Assembly: GCF_032681285.1 (NCBI RefSeq)
Contig: NZ_CP136336.1
Location: 3,025,001 to 3,089,000, forward strand
DNA from: Piscinibacter gummiphilus
Lineage (GTDB): Bacteria > Pseudomonadota > Gammaproteobacteria > Burkholderiales > Burkholderiaceae_C
DNA length: 64,000 nt
Direction: 5' to 3'
Positions within the stretch are counted from its first letter, which is position 1, and each line of letters begins with the position of its first letter. The notes under the pieces were generated by a model, which was not told where the DNA came from, did not search any database, and saw only the letters and a list, made by a program, of their open reading frames with translations. Both the position numbers and the translations under genes were made by a program. Below are positions 25,957 through 34,478 of the stretch, piece after piece.

Positions 25957-28242
25957 ATGCCAGCACCCATCACCCTGAGCTCCCCTCTTCCGCCTGCGGA
26001 CCTGCTGTTCGAGTCGATGACGACCACCGGCGGGCTGAGCGCGCTCGAGGACATGCAGCTCAACCTCCTGAGCGAGAAGGCCGACCTCAAGCCCGCCGAC
26101 CTGTTGGGCAAGCCGATCACCGTGAACGTGGCGCTGGCCGACGGCAAACGGCACCTCAATGGCTACGTCACGCGCTTCGCGATGGGCGGCCACCAGGGCC
26201 GCTACTACCGCTACCACGCCACCGTGCGGCCGTGGCTGTGGTTCCTCACGCGCACGAGCGACTGCCGAATCTTCCAGGACATGACCGTCCCGGACATCGT
26301 CAAGAAGATCTTCGACGACCACCGGGTGGCGAACTTCAAATTCAACCTCTTTCGCACCTACCGCAAGTGGACGTACTGCGTGCAGTACCGCGAGAGCGAT
26401 TTCAACTTCATCGCCCGGCTGCTCGAGCACGAGGGCATCTACTGGTACTTCGAGCACAAGGACGGCGAGCACAAGCTGATGCTCGTGGACTCGCGCAGCG
26501 CCCACAACGCGGTGAAGGGGCACGACACCCTGCCCTTCTACGAGCTGGGCGCCGCCCCGCCCGACACCGAGTCGGTCTCGCGCTGGACCTTCTCGCGCGA
26601 GATCCGCCCCGGCAAGACCGTGCTCGACAGCTACGACTTCGAGCGCCCCTCGGTCGACCTCGCCGTCGAGAAAGACACCACCCACGACCACGACCTCGCC
26701 GACTCGGAGATGTTCGACTACCAGGGCGACTACATCGTGGCCGCCGATGGCAGCCAGCAGGTCGAAGACCGGCTCGACGAGCAGCAGTCGCGCTTCCACG
26801 TGGTGCAGGCCGCGTCCAATGGGCACAGCATCCAGACGGGCAGCCTGCTCAAGCTCACCCGCCACCCGCGCGACGACCAGAACACCGAATACCTGATCGT
26901 GGCCACCTCCATCCAGGCGAGCGTCAGCGCCAACGAGTCGGGCACGAGCGGCGCCAACACCTTCCACTGCGACTTCAGCGCCATCCCGTCGTCGCAGCAG
27001 TTCCGCCCGCCGCGCCGCACGCCCAAGCCCTTCGTGCAGGGCCCGCAGACGGCCGTGGTGGTAGGCCCCGGCGGTGAAGAAATCTTCACCGACAAGTACG
27101 GCCGCGTGAAGGTGCAGTTCCACTGGGACCGCGAGGCGAAGAAGAAAGACCTGAAGGAGAAGAGCAGCTGCTGGGTGCGTGTGTCGCACCCCTGGGCCGG
27201 CAAGAACTTCGGCGCGATCCACATCCCGCGCATCGGGCAGGAGGTGGTCGTCGGTTTCCTCGAAGGCGACCCCGACCAGCCGCTCATCACCGGCCGCGTC
27301 TACAACGCCGAGCAGATGCCCCCGTGGGACCTGCCGGCCAACGCCACCCAGAGCGGCATCCTCACGCGCTCGTCGAAGGGTGGCGCGTATGCGAACGCCA
27401 ACGCGATCCGCTTCGAAGACAAGAAGGGCAGCGAGCAGCTGTGGATCCACGCCGAGAAGAACCAGGACATCGAGGTCGAGAACGACGAGACGCACTGGGT
27501 CGGCCACGACCGCACCAAGACCATCGACCACGACGAGACGGTGCATGTGAAGCATGACCGCACCGAGACGGTCGACAACGACGAGACCATCACGGTTCAC
27601 CACGACCGCACGGAGACGGTGGACAACAACGAGACCATCACCATCGGCGTGAACCGCACCGAGTCGGTGGGCTCCAACGAAGACATCACGATCGGTGCGA
27701 ACCGCACCGAAGCCGTCGGCGCCAACGAAACGATCACGATCGGCAGCAATCGCAGCATCACGGTCGGCGCGAGCGAAACCGCGACCGTCGCGCAGCAGCG
27801 TACCCACACGGTCGGCATCAACGAGACGATCTCCGTGGGCGCTGCTCAGGAGATCACGGTCGGTGCGATGCAGGCCATCACGGTGGGCGCCAACCAGACC
27901 ATTTCGGTCGGCGCCAACCAATCCACCAGCGTGGGCGCGAAGCAGAGCAACGAGATCGGCTCAGACCGCAGCCTCACCGTCGGTGGCGCACAGGCCACGA
28001 CGGTCGGGAAGAAGCGCACGACCAGCATCGGTGAAGACGACTCCCTCACGGTGGGCAAGAACCTCACCATCACCGCCGCCGACTCCATCACCATCAAGAC
28101 TGGCAGCGCCAGCATCACGATGAAGAAGGACGGCACCATCTCGATCAAGGGCAAGGACATCACGATCGATGGCTCTGGCAAAGTCAACGTCAAGGCCAGC
28201 AGCGACATCGTGATGAAGGGCTCGAAGATCCTGCAGAACTGA
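25957..28242 (+). CDS. vgrG: T6SS spike protein VgrG (TssI)
   Basis: The 761-residue protein has the VgrG plan: a gp27-like N-terminal part with GHQGRYYRYHATVRPWLWFL and YCVQYRESDFNFIARLLEHE, a gp5-like OB region (GRVKVQFHWDRE, SCWVRVSHPWAGK, GAIHIPRIGQEVVVGFLEGD), and a long needle. The needle (about 500-700) is built from about 14 to 16 residue repeats of the NRTESVGSNEDITIG type. The C-terminus ends at SKILQN with no extra effector domain. The spike pierces target cells; effectors attach through the DUF6484, DUF2169 and PAAR-like proteins encoded next. Confidence 0.97.
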   Translation: MPAPITLSSPLPPADLLFESMTTTGGLSALEDMQLNLLSEKADLKPADLLGKPITVNVALADGKRHLNGYVTRFAMGGHQGRYYRYHATVRPWLWFLTRTSDCRIFQDMTVPDIVKKIFDDHRVANFKFNLFRTYRKWTYCVQYRESDFNFIARLLEHEGIYWYFEHKDGEHKLMLVDSRSAHNAVKGHDTLPFYELGAAPPDTESVSRWTFSREIRPGKTVLDSYDFERPSVDLAVEKDTTHDHDLADSEMFDYQGDYIVAADGSQQVEDRLDEQQSRFHVVQAASNGHSIQTGSLLKLTRHPRDDQNTEYLIVATSIQASVSANESGTSGANTFHCDFSAIPSSQQFRPPRRTPKPFVQGPQTAVVVGPGGEEIFTDKYGRVKVQFHWDREAKKKDLKEKSSCWVRVSHPWAGKNFGAIHIPRIGQEVVVGFLEGDPDQPLITGRVYNAEQMPPWDLPANATQSGILTRSSKGGAYANANAIRFEDKKGSEQLWIHAEKNQDIEVENDETHWVGHDRTKTIDHDETVHVKHDRTETVDNDETITVHHDRTETVDNNETITIGVNRTESVGSNEDITIGANRTEAVGANETITIGSNRSITVGASETATVAQQRTHTVGINETISVGAAQEITVGAMQAITVGANQTISVGANQSTSVGAKQSNEIGSDRSLTVGGAQATTVGKKRTTSIGEDDSLTVGKNLTITAADSITIKTGSASITMKKDGTISIKGKDITIDGSGKVNVKASSDIVMKGSKILQN

Positions 28243-28256
28243 CAACGAGGCACGCG

Positions 28257-28787
28257 ATGCAACGCGAACACCTGAGCGACGAACAGTTGATGCTGGCCGA
28301 AGCGCCGACTGGCCCGTTGGAAGCTTTACTGGGCGATCGCCCCGCCGCCCTTTCCAGGGCGCCCTTGCCGGACGTCGTGGTCGGCGAGATCGTCGCCATC
28401 ACGGACGGCGGCTGTACGCCGCTCGTGCTGTTTCCCGGCCAGCCCGGCACCGCTGCGCTGCGCGCACGCACCGTGCTCGACCTGCACGGCGCCCATGTCG
28501 GCCAGCAGGCGGTGCTCTCATTCGAGAACGGCGATGCGAGTCGGCCGATCGTGATGGGCGTGCTGCGCCAACCCGGCGACCGTCCGCTCGACGCACCGGG
28601 CCAGGTGCACCTCGACACCGACGGCGAGCGCATGATCGTCAACGCGAAGCAGGAGCTCGTGCTCCAGTGCGGCAAGGCGAGCATCACGCTGACCAGCGCC
28701 GGCAAGGTGCTGATCCAGGGTAGCTACGTCTCCAGCCGCTCGACGGGCGTGAACCGGCTCAAGGGCGGCTCGGTGCAGCTCAACTGA
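28257..28787 (+). CDS. DUF6484-type VgrG-associated protein
   Basis: The 176-residue protein resembles the DUF6484 family found beside vgrG genes. The conserved block is DVVVGEIVAITDGGCTPLVL, then LDLHGAHVGQQAVLSFENGD and PIVMGVLRQPGD. The second half (HLDTDGERMIVNAKQELVLQ and ASITLTSAGKVLIQGSY) reads like a short piece of beta-helix, similar to the VgrG needle. It could extend or cap the spike and help load the effector. It lies 14 bases after vgrG, in the same operon. The family name is from memory. Confidence 0.82.
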   Translation: MQREHLSDEQLMLAEAPTGPLEALLGDRPAALSRAPLPDVVVGEIVAITDGGCTPLVLFPGQPGTAALRARTVLDLHGAHVGQQAVLSFENGDASRPIVMGVLRQPGDRPLDAPGQVHLDTDGERMIVNAKQELVLQCGKASITLTSAGKVLIQGSYVSSRSTGVNRLKGGSVQLN

Positions 28788-28808
28788 TCTCGACGACCCG
28801 AGCCCCAC

Positions 28809-29930
28809 ATGGAACTGATCAATGCCACCCGCATGACGGCTGGCTACAACATGGGCCTGGAGCCCAGCGGCCGCGAGCTGCTGGTCGTCGTCATCAAGGG
28901 CACGTTTCGCTTCCCGCAGGCCGGCGAGCCTCACACCCACTTCGCGCTGCACGAGGAGCAGCTGCCGCTGGTGATGGCCGACACCTTCACCGGCGAGCCG
29001 GGCCTGTCGGCACCCGTCTATGAAGTCGACTTCGCGCCACGCAAGCCGCGGTGCGACATTCTTTTGCTGGGCAGCGCGTACGCGCCGCAGGGCCGTCCCG
29101 CCACACGCGTGGACGTCGGACTGCGTGTGGGCCCCTGGCACAAGCGCTTCGCCGCCGTCGGCCCCCGTCACTGGGACTGCGGTCTCGCCACTTTGCGTGC
29201 GTCCGCGCCGGAGCCCTTCATCAAACAGCCCGTCTCCTACGACGTGGCATTCGGCGGCGCCGATCTGGCCCACGAAGACCCGGCCCAGCACGCCGCCTTC
29301 ATGGCCAACCCGGCCGGTCGGGGCTTCCACAAGCACCTGCGCAGGGAATGGGTCGACGGCAAGCCGCTGCCACTGACCGAAGAGTCGGGGCACAGCGTGA
29401 CCGACACCAACGGCAACTACCGCCCCATGGCCTTCGGTCCCGTCGGGCGCGGTTGGGAGCCGCGCTCCAGGCTCGCCGGCACCTACGACGACAAATGGTT
29501 GGAGCAGCACTTCCCCTTTCTGCCGCCCGATTTCGACGAACTTTATTTTCAGGCCGCACCTGCGGACCAGCAGGTGCCGCTCGACACGTTCGGCGGCGGC
29601 CCGATCGAAGTTGCGCTGACCAACCTGACCCCCGAGGGTTCGACGCAGTTCACCATTCCGGGCCTGGTGGCGCCGGTGCACGTCTTCCCCATGCGCGGAG
29701 ACGTCGAGAACTACAACGCTGCTCTCGACACCATCGTCATCGAACCCGACCTGCAGCGCTTCAGCCTCACATGGCGCATGACCCGACCTTTGCGAAAAGG
29801 CATGCATGAGATTGCGCAAGTGGTGGTGGGCAAGAAGGGCCGCGAGTGGTGGCAGCAATGGGAGCGCGCGCCGTTCCCCCTGCCCATCAAGGTGGTGCCG
29901 ATGCACCCCGAAACCGTGGGAGAAGCCTGA
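28809..29930 (+). CDS. DUF2169 T6SS effector adaptor/chaperone
   Basis: The 373-residue protein matches the DUF2169 family throughout: an N-terminal GRELLVVVIKGTFRFPQAGE, a central PRCDILLLGSAYAPQGRPAT, then RPMAFGPVGRGWEPR and FNAAPADQQ-like blocks near FQAAPADQQVPLDTFGGGP. Family members typically sit between VgrG and a PAAR-like toxin and are thought to help load the effector on the spike. There is no signal peptide. Its stop overlaps the ATG of the next gene by one base (TGATG). Confidence 0.9.
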   Translation: MELINATRMTAGYNMGLEPSGRELLVVVIKGTFRFPQAGEPHTHFALHEEQLPLVMADTFTGEPGLSAPVYEVDFAPRKPRCDILLLGSAYAPQGRPATRVDVGLRVGPWHKRFAAVGPRHWDCGLATLRASAPEPFIKQPVSYDVAFGGADLAHEDPAQHAAFMANPAGRGFHKHLRREWVDGKPLPLTEESGHSVTDTNGNYRPMAFGPVGRGWEPRSRLAGTYDDKWLEQHFPFLPPDFDELYFQAAPADQQVPLDTFGGGPIEVALTNLTPEGSTQFTIPGLVAPVHVFPMRGDVENYNAALDTIVIEPDLQRFSLTWRMTRPLRKGMHEIAQVVVGKKGREWWQQWERAPFPLPIKVVPMHPETVGEA

Positions 29931-30952
29931 TGGCCGCCACGGCTCTGGCCATCCGGCGCGCCAGCCTCGTCACGGCCGTCGGCCTGAGCGGGCCAGCCGC
30001 ATGCGCCGCCATCCGCGCGAAGGTCACGAACCCGACGGAGACGCGCTTCATCGGCGGCGAAGGCAACTGGCTCATGGCCCATCAGGTCGAGCTCGAACGA
30101 CGCTGGAGCGGACGCACGCGCCTCGCCAAGCTGGCCGCCATGGCGATCGATGAAGCGCTGGCCGACCTGCCATCGGCCGATTGGTCGTCGACCCCTTTGC
30201 TGCTGTGCATCGCCGAACCCGATCGCCCCGGGCGTCTGCCGGAGCTGGACACCCTCTTGTTTCCTGAGGTGCTGCAGGAGCTCGGCGCCACGTTTGCGCA
30301 AAGTTCAGCAGTAGTGGCACACGGCAGGGTGTCGGTCGCGGTCGCGATGGCACAGGCCCGCACCCTGATTGCGGCAGGTGCGCCGCAAGTGCTAATCGTG
30401 GCGGCGGACAGCCTGGTCCACGGCCCCACGCTCGCGCACTACTTGCGCGAAGCCCGCCTGCTCACGCCGTCGAACTCGAACGGGTTCATGCCCGGAGAAG
30501 GCGCCGGCGCCCTGCTCGTCGGCAAGCCCGCGGGCACGCCGGCGCTGGTGTGCACCGGGATCGGCCTGGCGATGGAGGGTGCGTCCATCGATTCCGGTGA
30601 GCCGCTTCGAGGCGACGGGCTCTCGACTGCCATCAAGTCAGCCCTCGGTGAAGCCGGCCGCGAGATGCACGACATGGATTTCCGCATCACCGATCTGTCG
30701 GGCGAGCAGTACTACTTCAAGGAGGCCGCACTGGCGCTGACCCGCGTCCTTCGGCGCCGGAAAGAAGAATTCGAAACCTGGCACCCGGCCGAATGCATCG
30801 GCGAAGCCGGTGCGCTGGCGGGTGCGGCCGCGGTGGCCGTGGCCGACATGGCCTGCCGCAAGGGTTACACGCTGGGCCACGAGATCCTGGCCCACATGTC
30901 CAACGACGCGGGGCAACGCGCCGCGATGACGCTTCGCTTCGGGGCTGCGTGA
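29930..30952 (+). CDS. Ketosynthase-like (thiolase-fold) protein without catalytic residues
   Basis: The 340-residue protein starts at an ATG sharing a base with the DUF2169 stop. It has the thiolase-fold pattern of beta-ketoacyl synthases, most visibly FMPGEGAGALLVG in the middle and ECIGEAGALAGAAAVAVAD near the end. The usual nucleophile Cys block appears as SSAVVAHGRVSVAVA with no Cys. The catalytic GHT motif appears as GEA. It is therefore probably a pseudoenzyme used as a scaffold or adaptor. Such proteins recur in T6SS DUF2169/PAAR cassettes. No acyl-carrier gene is nearby. Confidence 0.82.
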   Translation: MAATALAIRRASLVTAVGLSGPAACAAIRAKVTNPTETRFIGGEGNWLMAHQVELERRWSGRTRLAKLAAMAIDEALADLPSADWSSTPLLLCIAEPDRPGRLPELDTLLFPEVLQELGATFAQSSAVVAHGRVSVAVAMAQARTLIAAGAPQVLIVAADSLVHGPTLAHYLREARLLTPSNSNGFMPGEGAGALLVGKPAGTPALVCTGIGLAMEGASIDSGEPLRGDGLSTAIKSALGEAGREMHDMDFRITDLSGEQYYFKEAALALTRVLRRRKEEFETWHPAECIGEAGALAGAAAVAVADMACRKGYTLGHEILAHMSNDAGQRAAMTLRFGAA

Positions 30953-30965
30953 TGGGAGTTGCCTG

Positions 30966-32099
30966 ATGGGAAACAGCGTCTACGCCAACGGAATGGAGGT
31001 GTCGTGCAAGTCCAGCTCGGGCAAGTCGATCTGCGCCTTCCCCGATGTCTGCTTCACGCCACCGCAGACGCCGGCCACGCCGCCCGGCGTGCCGATCCCC
31101 TACCCGAATACGGCCATGGCGTCGGACACCTCCGACGGTTCCACCTCCGTGAAGAGCTCGGGCCAAGAGATCATGCTCAAGGAGAAGAGCTTCTTCAAGA
31201 CGAGTACGGGCGACGAGGCCGGCTCGGCACCCAAGAAGAACGTCATCACCAGCAAGACCAAGGGCAAGGCGTATTTCATCGCGTGGTCGATGGACGTGAA
31301 GGTCGAAGGCGAGAACGCCGTGCGGCACATGGACATGACCACGCACAACCACGGCTCCAAGCCCGCCGGTGCGCCACCCACCTTGCACGCCGCCTTGCAG
31401 GCGATGGGGACCATACCCGACTGCGCGCGCGATGCCGACACCGTCAAGGAACGTTGCGACCCGTGGAAGGACAAGGCCAAGTGCCCCGAGAAGACCCAGA
31501 AGGCGATCACCGCCGCTGAAAAGGCACGCCAGAAGGCGAAGGACACACAGGGCGAAAGCTCGAAGGCCTACCAGAACGCCAGCGCAAAGGTCCGAGATCT
31601 TTACAAGGACTACGCGGTCGAGATCGAAGCCAATGACTGCCGGCGGGCCTTGCGCTGCGTGCTGGTGCCATACAACAAAGTCAAGAAGGTCGGTTGCTCC
31701 AAGCAGACGGGCGACCACCTTGTCGAGAAGGCCACCGTCGAAAGCAACCCCAACTACAGTGCGAGCACCGCCCCCACTGCCATCGTTGAAGGGCCGAGCT
31801 ACCACATCGGCACTCACGGGCTTGGCCACGAGCGAAGAACCCAGGCCGCCAAGAAAAAGAAGGGCAAGTTCACGGTGCAGAAGTCGGCCGAAGTCGGTGG
31901 GCAGGAGCACTGCAAGGTGTTTCCTCTGGCGGAGTGCGACCCCAACTGCATTACCAAACAATTGGTCAAGGGGCACGAAGACATGGGCATGTCCAAGAAC
32001 GACCCGGCCGACAAGCCCACCCTCAACTCACAGCACAACCAGGACTACCAGGCCGAGTGGGATGCCGACATGGTCGACCTGGACGCCAGCCTTTCCTGA
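30966..32099 (+). CDS. PAAR-like (DUF4150) T6SS effector with HNH/Endo VII-type nuclease toxin domain
   Basis: The 377-residue protein begins with a DUF4150 PAAR-like tip domain (1-130: MGNSVYANGMEVSCKSSSGK, PYPNTAMASDTSDGST, then HMDMTTHNHGS). Residues 130-225 are a Lys-rich helical linker with several Cys. The C-terminal domain (about 230-345) resembles the GHH-signature HNH/Endo VII nuclease toxins: GCSKQTGDHLVE (His251), SYHIGTHGLGHER (278-290) and ECDPNCI (323-329). The usual HH pair reads DH here. It would ride on the VgrG tip and cut DNA in the target cell. The next gene is its likely immunity protein. Confidence 0.85.
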   Translation: MGNSVYANGMEVSCKSSSGKSICAFPDVCFTPPQTPATPPGVPIPYPNTAMASDTSDGSTSVKSSGQEIMLKEKSFFKTSTGDEAGSAPKKNVITSKTKGKAYFIAWSMDVKVEGENAVRHMDMTTHNHGSKPAGAPPTLHAALQAMGTIPDCARDADTVKERCDPWKDKAKCPEKTQKAITAAEKARQKAKDTQGESSKAYQNASAKVRDLYKDYAVEIEANDCRRALRCVLVPYNKVKKVGCSKQTGDHLVEKATVESNPNYSASTAPTAIVEGPSYHIGTHGLGHERRTQAAKKKKGKFTVQKSAEVGGQEHCKVFPLAECDPNCITKQLVKGHEDMGMSKNDPADKPTLNSQHNQDYQAEWDADMVDLDASLS

Positions 32100-32121
32100 A
32101 CCCGCAAGGAGAAGACCCCCT

Positions 32122-33018
32122 ATGAGCCGATGGACGGAAAAGTTCAGCTACTGGACCGGCACGCAAATCGCACCCGATCTCCATGCGTTCCTGTTGGGCC
32201 GCGACGACCTGATGGAGAAGCGCACGCCGCACACCGTGCTTGCAACGCTCGACAAGGGAACCTGGGTGGCCAAGAGCTTCCCCTGGACGTCCGTCGGTGT
32301 CTGCTGGGGCCAGAAGCCCGTGCAGGAACTCGTGCTCGTCGGCCACGAAGGCCACATCGCGGCGGGCCCTGTCGGCAACCTGGCAAGCGAAGACGCCATA
32401 GACATCGAGCCGGAAGACGGCAAGGTCGGCCACCTGCGCTGCGCGCGCAGCATCGGGGGGCGTGTCTACATCGGCGGCATGGACCGGCAGATGTACCGGC
32501 GCATCCCAGGCGGCTGGGAGCCCCTCGACGAGGGCATGCCGGGTGCAGACGAAGACGTGGTGGGCTTCGAAGCCATCGACGGTTTCAGCGAGAAAGAGAT
32601 CTACGCCGTCGGGCACGAAGGCGAGATGTGGGAGTTCAACGGCAAGAAGTGGCGCCAGATCTCGAGCCCCACCAACCTCATCCTCCTCGGCGTGCATTGC
32701 GCACCCGATGGCTTCGTCTACGTGTCGGGGCAGGCGGGTCTGGTCCTCAAGGGCCGGCACGACGAATGGGAAATCGTCGATCAAACCGCCACGCGAGAAG
32801 ACATCTGGGACATCGCCTGGTTCAAGGGCACGCTGTACCTCGCAACCCGCGGCGTGCTGTACCACCATCGCGACAACACCACCGAGCCGGTGGACTTCGG
32901 CGACACCGACATTCCCTTCACGTTCTACAAGTTCATCGTTTCGGCCGACCAGCTGATCACGGTAGGCTCCAAGGACGTGATGCGCTTCGACGGGGCCACC
33001 TGGTCCCGCATCGACTGA
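32122..33018 (+). CDS. Beta-propeller-like cytoplasmic protein, probable immunity to the nuclease effector
   Basis: The 298-residue protein starts at ATG 32122 after an AAGGAGAAG site; the longer upstream frame overlaps the effector and is not coding. No signal peptide is present. Repeated blades of the type VYIGGMDRQMYRRIPGGWE, IYAVGHEGEMWEFNGKKWRQ and VYVSGQAGLVLKGRHDEWE indicate a beta-propeller of five to seven blades. It follows the nuclease effector by 22 bases in the same operon. A cytoplasmic location fits immunity to a DNA-cutting toxin. The assignment as immunity protein is inferred from position and has not been tested. Confidence 0.8.
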   Translation: MSRWTEKFSYWTGTQIAPDLHAFLLGRDDLMEKRTPHTVLATLDKGTWVAKSFPWTSVGVCWGQKPVQELVLVGHEGHIAAGPVGNLASEDAIDIEPEDGKVGHLRCARSIGGRVYIGGMDRQMYRRIPGGWEPLDEGMPGADEDVVGFEAIDGFSEKEIYAVGHEGEMWEFNGKKWRQISSPTNLILLGVHCAPDGFVYVSGQAGLVLKGRHDEWEIVDQTATREDIWDIAWFKGTLYLATRGVLYHHRDNTTEPVDFGDTDIPFTFYKFIVSADQLITVGSKDVMRFDGATWSRID

Positions 33019-33022
33019 CGCC

Positions 33023-34288
33023 ATGCCGACTTACGCCCGGCCTCCGGTTTCTGTCGTCGTGCAGCAGCACGTCGACGACGCGATCGCGCAGAGAACAACC
33101 CGTTCGGTCCTGGTACGTGCGCCACACGTGCGCCTGCGCCATCTGCGCCGTCTCGACGATCGCCTGGCCGCCAGCCTGGATGGTGTCGCCGTCGCAGGTG
33201 CGCCCGGGATCGACATGTGCCGTGCGGCGCTCGCCGAGCCGAACCCAGGCGTCGTCTTCACGCTGGCTGTGCAGGCCATCGATGCGCGCGACACCGACAC
33301 CCTCGGCCGCCTGATGGCCGTCGCCGAGAGCGTTCCACGAGTGCGCTCTGGCCTGGTGTCGGCCTTTGGGTGGGTCACACCCTCGGCGCTGCGCGGCATC
33401 ACCACGAGTTTGCTCGCATCGGACAACGGCTTTCTGCGCGGCATCGGCCTGTCGGCTTGCGCGGCCCACCATGTCGACCCCAGCCAGGCCTTGCGAGCTG
33501 CGATGGTGGAGCCCGCCTTGGCGCGCCTCGCCACCCGCATCGCGGGTCACCTGGGCCTGCGCGATCTGTTGGGGCAGTGCCTCGACACGCTGCAGATCAC
33601 TGATGATCTTGCCCTTCGGCTGGCAGCGGCACGTGCCGCTGTCTTGCTGGGCGACCGTGCGACTGCGATCACCAAGCTCCACGCGCTTGCATCAGGGCCG
33701 GCCCCGCTGGGTCTGGAGGCGCTGCGTGTCTTGTTGAAACTGCAGACGGCCGATCAGGCGCACGCCCTGCTCAAGGAACTCGCACGGGACGCCAAACAGA
33801 TCCGGGTCCTCATCACGGCCACGGGCATCAGCGGCGACCCGCATTACGTTCCCTGGCTCATCAAGCAGATGGCCGACCTCAAGCTCAATCGGCTGGCCGG
33901 GGAAGCCTTCAGCATGATCACCGGCGCGGACCTGGCCTACATCGATCTCGACATGAAGCCGCCCGAGGAAGCGGTCTTCGGTCCCAACGACGACCCCGCC
34001 GATGCCGATGTGGCCATGGACGAAGACGACAGCCTGCCCTGGCCCGACGCGGAAAAGATCAGCGCCTGGTGGCAGGCCAACGGATCTCGGTTCCGCCCCG
34101 GCACCCGCTATTTCGTCGGCGAGCAGCCGACGCTGGCGCATTGCCTCTCGGTGCTGAAAAACGGCTTCCAGCGTCAACGCGCCGCCGCCGCCGAGTACCT
34201 GTGCTTGCTGAAGCCCGGTACACCGCTGTTTAACGTTGCGGCACCCGCATGGCGGCAAGAGCGCCTGCTGGCGAAGATGGGAAACTGA
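33023..34288 (+). CDS. TIGR02270-family HEAT-like repeat protein
   Basis: The 421-residue protein matches the TIGR02270 family often found in T6SS effector cassettes. It starts 5 bases after the previous stop. It opens with VQQHVDDAIAQRTTRSVLVR and LRHLRRLDDRLAASLDGVAV, then consists of helical repeat pairs to about residue 290. The C-terminal part carries SMITGADLAYIDLDMKPPE, an acidic stretch, and the conserved WWQANGSRFRPGTRYFVGE. No enzyme motif is visible. A role as adaptor or effector-associated factor is likely, but unknown. Confidence 0.88.
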   Translation: MPTYARPPVSVVVQQHVDDAIAQRTTRSVLVRAPHVRLRHLRRLDDRLAASLDGVAVAGAPGIDMCRAALAEPNPGVVFTLAVQAIDARDTDTLGRLMAVAESVPRVRSGLVSAFGWVTPSALRGITTSLLASDNGFLRGIGLSACAAHHVDPSQALRAAMVEPALARLATRIAGHLGLRDLLGQCLDTLQITDDLALRLAAARAAVLLGDRATAITKLHALASGPAPLGLEALRVLLKLQTADQAHALLKELARDAKQIRVLITATGISGDPHYVPWLIKQMADLKLNRLAGEAFSMITGADLAYIDLDMKPPEEAVFGPNDDPADADVAMDEDDSLPWPDAEKISAWWQANGSRFRPGTRYFVGEQPTLAHCLSVLKNGFQRQRAAAAEYLCLLKPGTPLFNVAAPAWRQERLLAKMGN

Positions 34289-34291
34289 ACC

Positions 34292-34468
34292 ATGCCCAAC
34301 ATCGACGCCAAGACCATCCTCGCCATCTTGGGGCCACTGTTCCTGTTGCTTGCCACCTGGCGCGCCGTTCAGGCCGGTGCACTCGTGCCCCAGGCACGCA
34401 CCTGGTTCATCGTCGGGACAATCTTTTCGCTCGTCGCCCTGTGGCTCTGGTTCGGCCAGGCGCGCTGA
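34292..34468 (+). CDS. Small two-helix membrane protein
   Basis: A 58-residue frame begins 4 bases after the TIGR02270 stop and ends 10 bases before the convergent caspase gene. It has two hydrophobic segments, about residues 8-24 (TILAILGPLFLLLATWR) and 37-54 (WFIVGTIFSLVALWLWFG), joined by a short basic loop. The tight spacing and full use of the gap support a real gene. It may be a membrane partner or extra immunity protein of the cassette. No family is recognised. Confidence 0.65.
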   Translation: MPNIDAKTILAILGPLFLLLATWRAVQAGALVPQARTWFIVGTIFSLVALWLWFGQAR

Positions 34469-34478
34469 CCCTCAAGCG

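Noticed and set aside
27430..28140. Regularly repeated DNA resembling a tandem repeat array
   Set aside because: It is the coding repeat of the VgrG beta-helix needle. Unit sequences differ and there are no spacers, so it is neither a CRISPR array nor a satellite.
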